This document shows positions 1 to 6,270 of a stretch of 15,521 nucleotides of DNA, in pieces. Location of the stretch: assembly GCA_045533895.1 (NCBI GenBank), contig JAZSIT010000015.1, positions 1 to 15,521 on the forward strand, in the 5' to 3' direction. A program made the translations under genes and the position numbers. Each line of letters opens with the position of its first letter. Positions within the stretch are counted from its first letter, which is position 1. The notes beneath the pieces are model-generated. The model had not been told where the DNA came from. It saw only the letters and a program-made list of their open reading frames with translations, and did not search any database. The stretch comes from SFLA01 sp045533895 (GTDB lineage: Bacteria; Bacillota; Clostridia; Oscillospirales; CAG-382).

Positions 1-1
1 T

Positions 2-271
2 GATGAGAACAAATTGGGAGTATTGTTTAGCAAAGAACAAAAGGTTATAATTGACAATCTTAGTGAGTCATTAAAGATTATTCATGCGGAAGACAAAAAA
101 GAGTGGAGCGAGTTGCTTGGCTCAATTGCTTATTTGTCTCGTTCCGTATATCCCAGCGCCGACTTCAAAAAGATAGATGCTGAATTAAAAATCAGAAAAA
201 AACAGTTTTCGAATTCGAAATTAAACCATGAAGCTTGGGATGTTTTACAAAAAGAAGGAATAGTAAAATAA
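2..271 (+). CDS. C-terminal end of an unrecognised protein (5' end outside window)
   Basis: The reading frame is open from the left edge (codons for D-E-N-K precede a TTG at 14) to a TAA at 269-271, so this is most likely the last 89 residues of a longer gene rather than a complete small one. No ribosome site is visible before the TTG at 14. The visible part is highly charged and mostly helical in character, with many Lys, Glu and Leu residues, no cysteine and no membrane segment. It ends in E-G-I-V-K. I do not recognise the family. Only 18 bp separate its stop from the next gene, with that gene's ribosome site in the gap, so the two are probably cotranscribed and may work together. Base composition is AT-rich, like the next gene and unlike gdhA and the ribosomal genes to the right. 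Confidence 0.6.
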   Translation, partial: DENKLGVLFSKEQKVIIDNLSESLKIIHAEDKKEWSELLGSIAYLSRSVYPSADFKKIDAELKIRKKQFSNSKLNHEAWDVLQKEGIVK

Positions 272-289
272 TATTAAACGGAGAACAAA

Positions 290-2116
290 ATGTCTGATAG
301 GTGCTGCTCTGAATATACAATTGCTGACGAAGAGTATTCGATTGTAATATGCGATCATATTTTAGACAGCCAATATGGTCAAATAGGATTGACAAAAGTT
401 GAACGTGAACTCGAGCGTTTGTCGATTTTTAAACGATTACACAACGTATCACAGCTTGGATTGGTTAATTGGATCTTTCCTTGCGCTCTTCATACTCGCT
501 ATGTCCACTCTTTAGGGGTTATGCATATAGCGGGGCAAATGGCAAGTAACATGAATTCAAATGTGGGATATGTGTTTTTTGACGAAAGCGATATTCAAAT
601 CATTAGATTAGCAGCAATGTTACATGATATCGGTCACTATCCAATGTCGCACAACGTTGAGCAGGCGTATAAAAGTGCAGATAAAAGCAGAAAGTATGAC
701 AACGATTTGGTTGTTCACCATTTAGACTACTTCATTAATTGCCCTCGATATTTAAATCCGTGCATCCAAGACGGCAACACGACGACCGAAAAAGACAGTA
801 AAAAGAAAAGGTGTGCGTCTTTCGAGGAAGAGTTTTTCAAAAGTTTTTCCGGCTCTAAAGGGTTTCATCACGAAAAAATCGGGCATGATATTATTATCAA
901 TAACAAAAACATTAAAAAACACATTAAGGAGAATTTTGTTTTAACAAAAAAACAGGGGTCAAATGAGTTTTTTGTAAACCCTAAATTTGTTGTAGGTGAA
1001 AAAACGGCTGTCTCTGATGACGAAATTAATGAGATTGTCAATGTTTTGTTGGAAGCAATTGCAAATATGGTAATCGGGAATTATTCTTATGAAAATGAAG
1101 ATGAATATCCTTGGCTATCTAAATATTCGGCAATGATACAACTGATACATTCGGAGTTGGACGCTGACAACTTGGATTATCTTTTGCGTGATGCGTCGTT
1201 TTCCGGAACCAGTTATGGGATAATGGATATGGGGCAGCTGATGAACTGTTTAACGGTAAGTGAGATGCAAGCAGAAGGTGAAAGCGGTTCGATTCTCAAT
1301 AATAAGTATCTCGTTGGCATAAAACCAAAAGGTGTCGGTAGCGTTGAGCAGTTTATTATAAATAAATATCTCGCGTATACTCAAATGACAATGAGTAAGT
1401 ATGTATCAATTCTTGAAGCAATGCTTTTGCACTTTACGAAAAAATGGCTCAATGGAAACACAGATTATAATACCATAGCTCTATCAAAAAAAGTACAAAG
1501 CGAGAATACGAGCGAACGTTATTTGAGTTTTACCGACTCTTATATCATTCACCAAATTTATGAATTATCAAAATGTCCTGACCTACTTTCACCTTTGATG
1601 AAAGCAATTCTTTCTCGCCTACATAACTATAGCGCATTTGACTTAACTGACGAGAATGACAGGGAAGTTGTTTGCACTGGATTTTCTGAAGAAGATATTA
1701 AATCGGTTTTATGCAAATCGCCAATTTATCAACGATTTACTAAGATTTGTGAAAATATTTCAACTATGAACGGTATGGAGTTCAAGACGAATAATAGCGA
1801 AGAGAAATTGTTTGCTTTTCGTTTCGAACAATATAATTTGACAAAACAACTCCCAATAAAGGAGTTTGAGAATTCGTTAGATCCGGAAAGTTCTGCTTCC
1901 GACAGACTTGCGAAAATGCATTATTTCCGTTTGGCAAACGGTATTCCTGTTTTGGATAAACACACTTATCATTATACAAACGCAAAGAATGGCGCATCTT
2001 ATAGTGAACTGCCACTATTGATTGTAGATTGCCCTCAAACCTCTCTTAAACATCTATGTTCAATGCGTTTTGTTGCATTGCGCGAATACAAGATAGAAGA
2101 ATACAAATCGCCGTGA
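290..2116 (+). CDS. HD-domain phosphohydrolase, dGTPase-like (COG1078 type)
   Basis: A 608-residue protein of the HD superfamily, probably a metal-dependent (deoxy)nucleotide phosphohydrolase in the cytoplasm. The metal-site signatures appear in order: T-R-Y-V-H-S-L-G (His73), L-H-D-I-G-H (His112-Asp113, His116), H-H-E-K-I-G (His193-Glu195), and L-D-A-D-N-L-D-Y-L-L-R-D (from Asp291) followed by G-T-S-Y-G. The last block is typical of COG1078 and of SAMHD1-like enzymes. A Lys-rich insert of about 60 residues lies between the HD and HHE motifs. The C-terminal 230 residues extend beyond the roughly 430 of the related Bacillus YwfO and are unassigned. The start is ATG with GGAG at 280-283, six bases upstream. 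It lies 18 bp after an unrecognised gene and is followed by a strong terminator. The family assignment is firm from motifs; the substrate is unknown. Relatives act in dNTP control and some dGTPases act in phage defence, so a defence role is possible but inferred only from the mobile surroundings. Confidence 0.85.
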   Translation: MSDRCCSEYTIADEEYSIVICDHILDSQYGQIGLTKVERELERLSIFKRLHNVSQLGLVNWIFPCALHTRYVHSLGVMHIAGQMASNMNSNVGYVFFDESDIQIIRLAAMLHDIGHYPMSHNVEQAYKSADKSRKYDNDLVVHHLDYFINCPRYLNPCIQDGNTTTEKDSKKKRCASFEEEFFKSFSGSKGFHHEKIGHDIIINNKNIKKHIKENFVLTKKQGSNEFFVNPKFVVGEKTAVSDDEINEIVNVLLEAIANMVIGNYSYENEDEYPWLSKYSAMIQLIHSELDADNLDYLLRDASFSGTSYGIMDMGQLMNCLTVSEMQAEGESGSILNNKYLVGIKPKGVGSVEQFIINKYLAYTQMTMSKYVSILEAMLLHFTKKWLNGNTDYNTIALSKKVQSENTSERYLSFTDSYIIHQIYELSKCPDLLSPLMKAILSRLHNYSAFDLTDENDREVVCTGFSEEDIKSVLCKSPIYQRFTKICENISTMNGMEFKTNNSEEKLFAFRFEQYNLTKQLPIKEFENSLDPESSASDRLAKMHYFRLANGIPVLDKHTYHYTNAKNGASYSELPLLIVDCPQTSLKHLCSMRFVALREYKIEEYKSP

Positions 2117-2185
2117 ATTAACGCGCATAATGATTACTAACATTTTAATCAAAAGCGTATGTTTGTATGTAAACCCTAAATTCGT

Positions 2186-2222
2186 AAAAATCTCCGATCA
2201 TTTCGGGGATTTTTATTTTTTT
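2186..2222 (+). terminator. Rho-independent terminator of the HD-phosphohydrolase unit
   Basis: Arms AAAAATCTCCGA (2186-2197) and TCGGGGATTTTT (2203-2214) form a 12-bp stem with one G-T wobble and the loop TCATT. A second T stretch at 2216-2222 follows. It lies 70 bp after the HD gene stop and separates that unit from the transposase. Confidence 0.85.
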
Positions 2223-2318
2223 GTTCAAAAACGCTCATTCAGAAGCCCGTTCTCAAAAATCCATCATACCATACTCTTACTGGCACCACAAAAATTTATG
2301 CGCCAGGAGGAAAAACGA

Positions 2319-2387
2319 ATGAAAAACCAGCAAAAACAGGTGTGTTGTCCATCGTTTGTGGTAAAGGAGGGTATTGGCATTGATTAA
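2319..2387 (+). CDS. 22-residue leader reading frame overlapping the transposase start
   Basis: A short frame, M-K-N-Q-Q-K-Q-V-C-C-P-S then F-V-V-K-E-G-I-G-I-D, starts with ATG at 2319. It has a near-perfect ribosome site, AGGAGG at 2305-2310, eight bases upstream. Its stop (2385-2387) lies 5 bases past the proposed transposase start codon at 2380-2382, and the transposase ribosome site (AAAGGAGG, 2363-2370) lies inside it. This arrangement suggests translational coupling or attenuation of transposase expression. Fusion to the transposase would need a +1 shift and no obvious slippery site is seen, so a separate leader peptide is the better reading. The peptide resembles no family I know. The initiation signals are seen; the regulatory role is inferred. 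Confidence 0.5.
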   Translation: MKNQQKQVCCPSFVVKEGIGID

Positions 2388-3810
2388 GCGTATTCTGACC
2401 CTTGGAGATTTGATTGAGCAGGATATTACCACAGCCCCTTCGCTGGATCTGCCGAACATTGAGCCGGAACGGTACTTTGTTCCAAGAAACGGCGGCAAAT
2501 ATATGCTGTTCTTTGCAAAGATAAAAAAGAGCACTCGACCGGAAGAATGCCCTTTCTGCAAAGAGAAGAACTGCCTAATATTCTCTGGAGGTTCAAAAGA
2601 ACGAGTAATTCATGACGTTATACGAAGCAACTACAGAATAGACATCGTATTAAAGCCATCACGGCTTAAATGTAACCGCTGCGGGCAGAGGTTTGTTGCA
2701 CAAGTGCCGGAAATTGATGACGAGCATCCTATGACAACCCGTCTTTTGGACTACTTGAGGGGCGAATGTTTCTTACAGTCACATACAATGCTGGCGGAAA
2801 GAAGCGGTGTTTCCGTAGAGACAATACGCAACATCTTGAATGAGGAGGTGGAAAAGTTTGACGATGAGCGAAAAAACAATCCCTTGCTCGCACCAAGAGT
2901 ACTCGGTATAGACGAAAAACATATTAACCGCATTATGCGCGGCACTATCGTTGACGTAGAAAACGGCCTGCTCCTTGATATGTTAGAGGATAACAAGGAG
3001 CAGACCATGAAAAAAGCGATTATGCTTTTAAAAGATTGGGACAGCCGTATTGAGGTAGTAACTACGGATATGAACAACTCATATCTTAAATGGTTGCCGA
3101 ATTTTCTTCCAAAAGCAACTATCGTCATAGATAGATTTCATGTAATACAAGACATCGAACAACGTGTTACAACCACAAAAAAGGAGTTGTACAAGCACCG
3201 CTTGGAGGTTATACGAAAAATTGAGGATACCGAAGAAAGAATACGGCAGGTGAACATCCTGCACTTCCTTAAGGATGACGGCCGCTTGCTTAATTACAGT
3301 ATGGAAACTCTTGTGCGGGAAGATAAAACCGACAAAGCAATAAAGCTCGCAACGGTGACAAACGAATTTCCCGAATTCAGATTGCTGCGAGAACTGTATT
3401 TTGCGGTAGAAAATATGTATTACCAAGAAACATACGAAGATGCCGAAAAGGCTTGGGACGAATGGATGCGGAGACTACCTCCCGGCAACGAAAAAGAATA
3501 CAAAAAGTGGTGTGACCTATACAGCGTCATACCACCTATGTTTGACTGTTTCCGCAGCTTCACAAGACCGGGGTTTCAACAATTCAAGCCATATATACTT
3601 AACTATTTTAAGCCCGGCTGCAGAAAAACCAATGCCGCTACCGAAGGGTTAAACACATTGATCAGGAATGTAAACTCCTTGGGCAACGGGTATTCGTTTA
3701 GAAACTTACGGGCAAAATGTCTGTACATTTCTCTCGTTCACGAAAGGATCCATTACGGTATAGATTTGGATACCGTAATACGAGAGTATAAAGAGCATAT
3801 AAATTCATAG
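2380..3810 (+). CDS. ISL3-family transposase
   Basis: This is a DDE transposase of about 476 residues that would cut and paste the element carrying it. The layout is classic ISL3. An N-terminal zinc ribbon comes first, with C-P-F-C (Cys57, Cys60) and C-N-R-C (Cys98, Cys101). A helix-turn-helix follows near residues 118-160 (M-L-A-E-R-S-G-V-S). The RNase-H-like catalytic core has G-I-D-E (Asp178), V-T-T-D-M-N (Asp230) and N-A-A-T-E-G (Glu422), with the family hallmark I-D-R-F-H-V-I-Q after the second Asp. It looks full length and intact. I chose TTG at 2380 because GGAGG ends at 2370, nine bases away; TTG at 2374 would leave only three. It converges on the unrecognised gene at 3828-4604 and the two share a terminator. 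I could not find convincing terminal inverted repeats or target duplications, so element limits are unknown. Confidence 0.93.
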   Translation: MIKRILTLGDLIEQDITTAPSLDLPNIEPERYFVPRNGGKYMLFFAKIKKSTRPEECPFCKEKNCLIFSGGSKERVIHDVIRSNYRIDIVLKPSRLKCNRCGQRFVAQVPEIDDEHPMTTRLLDYLRGECFLQSHTMLAERSGVSVETIRNILNEEVEKFDDERKNNPLLAPRVLGIDEKHINRIMRGTIVDVENGLLLDMLEDNKEQTMKKAIMLLKDWDSRIEVVTTDMNNSYLKWLPNFLPKATIVIDRFHVIQDIEQRVTTTKKELYKHRLEVIRKIEDTEERIRQVNILHFLKDDGRLLNYSMETLVREDKTDKAIKLATVTNEFPEFRLLRELYFAVENMYYQETYEDAEKAWDEWMRRLPPGNEKEYKKWCDLYSVIPPMFDCFRSFTRPGFQQFKPYILNYFKPGCRKTNAATEGLNTLIRNVNSLGNGYSFRNLRAKCLYISLVHERIHYGIDLDTVIREYKEHINS

Positions 3811-3818
3811 CAACAATG

Positions 3819-3844
3819 GGCAGGCGGTTAAACGTCTGCCTTTT
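3819..3844. terminator. Shared terminator between convergent transposase and repeat-protein gene
   Basis: Arms GGCAGGCG (3819-3826) and CGTCTGCC (3833-3840) pair over 8 bp with one G-T wobble and loop GTTAAA, followed by TTTTGTTT on the plus strand. The loop contains the complement of the TAA stop (3828-3830) of the minus-strand gene, so that gene ends inside the hairpin. On the plus strand it lies 8 bp after the transposase stop. The minus-strand flank lacks a clear T run, so it serves the transposase best. Confidence 0.7.
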
Positions 3845-4604
3845 GTTTATTAAACCAAGTATCGGGCTTACGTATCGGTTGACCAAGCATTTCTTCCAAT
3901 AGTTCTATCGCATCTCTGTGAGTTTTTACTACAAACAGAACGCTTGGATCTGTCTTATACAACAACATCTGCTTTGCTATCGCCATCCACTCCTCGTTGT
4001 TTTGTTCTTGGACGACGGATAAAATATGACGCATCTGTTCTTCAGAGCATTCGCTTAGATCAACAATACACATCAAAACGGCCTGTTCCCATTTTGAGAG
4101 ACCGTTTTCTGTATCATAGTCTCTTAATGAGGCGAAATTCTTGTATTTTGCTTTTGCTCTGTTATATCGTGCTTTCTTTTCCTTTGAAGCTTGTTTTCGA
4201 CTGTTTATAAGATCCAGGAATCGTTCGGATAGCTCGTAATCGCCACTGTTGTACGCTTTTAAATGAATACTGATTAACTCTCTGGTGTGTACCTCATTAA
4301 TGGGGATTTCACCTCTTACAACCATTTTTTGATGCTCAGTATATTCATTGGATTTAGGCTGATTCCATTCAAATAAACCATTATGTTTTAAATGATAGCG
4401 AGCTAATGACCTTTGTCGGCTTTTTTCAACATCAATTGTCTTTAGTTCATCCAATCTTGCTTTGGCTTTCTCGGCCAAAGCATAGTCATTGTTAGCAACT
4501 GCTTTTTTGTATAGCCAACTAATAGCTCTTCCGTTGGCTTCTTCCATCGGAGTTTCGCCGCTGATTATCTTCAGCTGTTTCTCGGTATACTCGAGGTGGT
4601 CCAT
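3828..4604 (-). CDS. Unrecognised two-repeat protein, possible IS passenger
   Basis: A 258-residue hydrophilic protein of no family I recognise. It contains a clear internal duplication. Residues 5-82 begin E-Y-T-E-K-Q and carry S-G-E-T-P, N-D-Y-A-L-A-E and N-G-L-F-E-W-N-Q. Residues 87-174 begin E-Y-T-E-H-Q and carry R-G-E-I-P, G-D-Y-E-L-S-E and N-G-L-S-K-W-E-Q, in the same order. Each unit has a Lys/Arg-rich stretch between the DY-L-E and NGL blocks. The C-terminal 80 residues are acidic and helical. There is no signal peptide or membrane segment. The start is ATG (4602-4604), with AAGGAG eight bases upstream; GTG at 4608-4610 is too close to that site. It has its own promoter and converges with the ISL3 transposase, sharing its terminator, which suggests it travels with the element. 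A DNA- or RNA-binding role would fit the basic repeats but is speculation. Confidence 0.75.
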   Translation of the reverse strand: MDHLEYTEKQLKIISGETPMEEANGRAISWLYKKAVANNDYALAEKAKARLDELKTIDVEKSRQRSLARYHLKHNGLFEWNQPKSNEYTEHQKMVVRGEIPINEVHTRELISIHLKAYNSGDYELSERFLDLINSRKQASKEKKARYNRAKAKYKNFASLRDYDTENGLSKWEQAVLMCIVDLSECSEEQMRHILSVVQEQNNEEWMAIAKQMLLYKTDPSVLFVVKTHRDAIELLEEMLGQPIRKPDTWFNKQKADV

Positions 4605-4643
4605 ATTCACATCTCCTTAAGTGCATATTGAATTGGATACCAT

Positions 4644-4672
4644 ATTATACATCTGCAATAACCGCTTGTCAC
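4644..4672 (-). promoter_or_regulatory. Sigma-A-type promoter of the two-repeat protein gene
   Basis: Read on the minus strand: -35 GTGACA (4672-4667), a 17-bp spacer, and -10 TATAAT (4649-4644), about 40 bp before the chosen ATG. This supports the gene being real and transcribed independently of gdhA. Confidence 0.7.
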
Positions 4673-4684
4673 CTCCAACATTTT

Positions 4685-4733
4685 CCAAAACAAAAGTGGA
4701 GTCATCTTCACTCAGATAACTCCACAATTTTTG
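4685..4733. terminator. Bidirectional hairpin, likely transcription stop for gdhA
   Basis: GTGGAGTCATCT (4696-4707) pairs with AGATAACTCCAC (4714-4725) over 12 bp with one imperfect or wobble pair and a 6-base loop. On the minus strand it is followed by TTTTGTTTT, and on the plus strand by AATTTTT. It sits between gdhA and the next minus-strand gene, so it probably insulates that gene from gdhA transcription. It might instead be part of an IS end, as it lies where the right end of the element would be expected. Confidence 0.6.
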
Positions 4734-4821
4734 GTTTTGTTGGGTTTTGCGTTTAAGAGCTTAACTCCACAGATTTTGAAATAGCCGTGAAAAACGGATT
4801 CCTACATTTTTATTTTGATGC

Positions 4822-4841
4822 GGTCGATTCGTGAATCGACC
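4822..4841. repeat. REP-like palindromic unit
   Basis: GGTCGATTC (4822-4830) and GAATCGACC (4833-4841) are perfect 9-bp inverted arms around GT, followed by CTACGG. Short GC-rich palindromes of this style recur between genes in many gut Clostridia. Only one copy is present here, so multi-copy status is inferred. There is no T run beside it, so it is a poor terminator by itself. Confidence 0.45.
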
Positions 4842-4906
4842 CTACGGTTTTCGATACATTTAATTGTATCTTTCGCGTTTTTGTTCTGCGGTGAATTAAC
4901 CGTCCC

Positions 4907-6253
4907 TTAGTAAGCGACGCCTTGTGCCAACATCGCCGCTGCCACTTTCGCAAATCCTGCGATATTTGCGCCTGCAACAAGGTTACCCTTGCAGCCGTAT
5001 TCTTCTGCAGCCTTGCAGGTATTGGCGTAGATATTCTTCATAATGGACTGAAGCTTTTCATCAACCTCTTCTGCGCTCCAAGACAGACGCATGGAGTTCT
5101 GGGTCATTTCCAGACCGCTGGTAGCAACGCCGCCTGCGTTTGCAGCCTTTGCAGGACCGAACATAACGCCCTGCTCCTGGAAATATGCGATAGCCTCAAG
5201 AGAGGTGGGCATATTTGCGCCCTCTGCAACAGCCATTACGCCGTTTGCAACTAGAGCCTTTGCACCTTCGATATCCAGCTCATGCTGGGTAGCGCAAGGA
5301 AGCGCGATATCACACTTGGTTGTCCAAATGCCCTTGCAGCCTTCGTGATACTCACTGCCGGGAACACGGTTAACGTATTCCTTGATTCTGCCGCGCTCAA
5401 CCTCTTTTATCTGCTTAACAACATCAAGCTTGATACCGTCGTTATCAACGATATAACCGTTACTGTCGCTCATTGCAACGACCTTTGCGCCGAATGCCGT
5501 TGCCTTTTCACAAGCATAAATAGCAACGTTACCGCTACCGGAAACAACTACAGTCTTACCCTCAAAAGAGGTACCTGCATCTTTCAGCATTTCCTGAGTG
5601 AAATAGCAAAGACCGTATCCGGTTGCCTGAGTTCTTACAAGAGAGCCGCCGTACATAAGTCCCTTACCGGTGAGAACGCCGGTGAACTCGTTGCGGAGAC
5701 GCTTGTACTGACCGAACATATAGCCTATTTCTCTTGCGCCTACGCCGATATCACCTGCAGGTACGTCTGTATCTGCGCCGATATGCTTTGCAAGCTCTGT
5801 CATAAAAGACTGACAGAAGCGCATGATCTCGTTATCGGATTTACCCTTGGGGTCAAAATCGGAACCGCCCTTACCGCCGCCCATGGGCAGACCGGTGAGA
5901 GAGTTTTTGAATATCTGCTCAAATCCAAGGAACTTTATAACAGATGCGTTAACGGAAGGATGGAAACGGATACCGCCCTTATAAGGACCGATAGCCGAAT
6001 TAAACTGTACTCTGTAACCGCGGTTTACCTGAACGTTGCCGTTATCATCTACCCAGCTTACGCGGAAAACGATAAGACGCTCGGGCTCGGTAACGCGCTC
6101 CAGAATACCTGCCTTCTCATACTCGGGATGAGCAACGAGAACAGGCTCAATAGTTAAAAGTACTTCTTTTACTGCATTGAGAAAATCGGGCTCGTTGCTG
6201 TTTTTTGCAACTACCTGGTTATATACTCTTTCAGCATAATTTGTTTTGAACAT
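4907..6253 (-). CDS. gdhA: NADP-type glutamate dehydrogenase
   Basis: A 448-residue cytoplasmic enzyme that interconverts 2-oxoglutarate plus ammonium and glutamate, a main route of nitrogen assimilation. Length and sequence match the hexameric family I enzyme (E. coli GdhA has 447). Visible landmarks are Y-K-G-G-I-R-F-H-P (Lys92), the catalytic G-G-G-K-G-G (Lys128), P-A-G-D-I-G-V-G (Asp168), the dinucleotide-binding G-S-G-N-V-A near 239-244, and S-D-S-N-G after the second strand, which resembles NADP-specific enzymes. The start is ATG at 6253, with AAAGGAGG about eleven bases upstream. It begins only 17 bp after the M23 peptidase stop, and its ribosome site lies in that gap, so the two are likely cotranscribed unless a promoter lies within the peptidase gene. 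The likely transcription stop is the hairpin at 4696-4725. Confidence 0.97.
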   Translation of the reverse strand: MFKTNYAERVYNQVVAKNSNEPDFLNAVKEVLLTIEPVLVAHPEYEKAGILERVTEPERLIVFRVSWVDDNGNVQVNRGYRVQFNSAIGPYKGGIRFHPSVNASVIKFLGFEQIFKNSLTGLPMGGGKGGSDFDPKGKSDNEIMRFCQSFMTELAKHIGADTDVPAGDIGVGAREIGYMFGQYKRLRNEFTGVLTGKGLMYGGSLVRTQATGYGLCYFTQEMLKDAGTSFEGKTVVVSGSGNVAIYACEKATAFGAKVVAMSDSNGYIVDNDGIKLDVVKQIKEVERGRIKEYVNRVPGSEYHEGCKGIWTTKCDIALPCATQHELDIEGAKALVANGVMAVAEGANMPTSLEAIAYFQEQGVMFGPAKAANAGGVATSGLEMTQNSMRLSWSAEEVDEKLQSIMKNIYANTCKAAEEYGCKGNLVAGANIAGFAKVAAAMLAQGVAY

Positions 6254-6270
6254 GGGTAAAATGCCCTCCT

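Larger units (their letters stand above)
4605..4906. other. 302-bp intergenic spacer between gdhA and the two-repeat gene
   Basis: No gene is supported here. From left to right it holds the two-repeat gene's ribosome site and promoter, the bidirectional hairpin at 4696-4725, a second copy of the hairpin's right arm (TAACTCCACA at 4717-4726 and again at 4762-4771), the palindrome at 4822-4841, and a weak inverted repeat GATACA/TGTATC at 4853-4870. It marks the junction between the AT-rich accessory segment and the gdhA region. Confidence 0.6.

Noticed and set aside
974..987. 14-base exact repeat GTAAACCCTAAATT, also at 2169-2182
   Set aside because: One match of this length between two AT-rich places in a 15-kb window is expected by chance; no flanking structure supports a duplication or attachment site.
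2130..2318. N-terminal extension of the leader frame back to ATG 2130
   Set aside because: It runs through the strong terminator at 2186-2222 and has no ribosome site; the ATG at 2319 has an excellent one.
2223..4800. Terminal inverted repeats and target duplications of the ISL3 element
   Set aside because: I compared the left flank with the reversed right flank and found only short A/T-rich matches, so I do not report element boundaries.
5282..6157. Long open frame on the plus strand across gdhA
   Set aside because: It is a shadow of the gdhA codons on the opposite strand, with no ribosome site and no recognisable domain.
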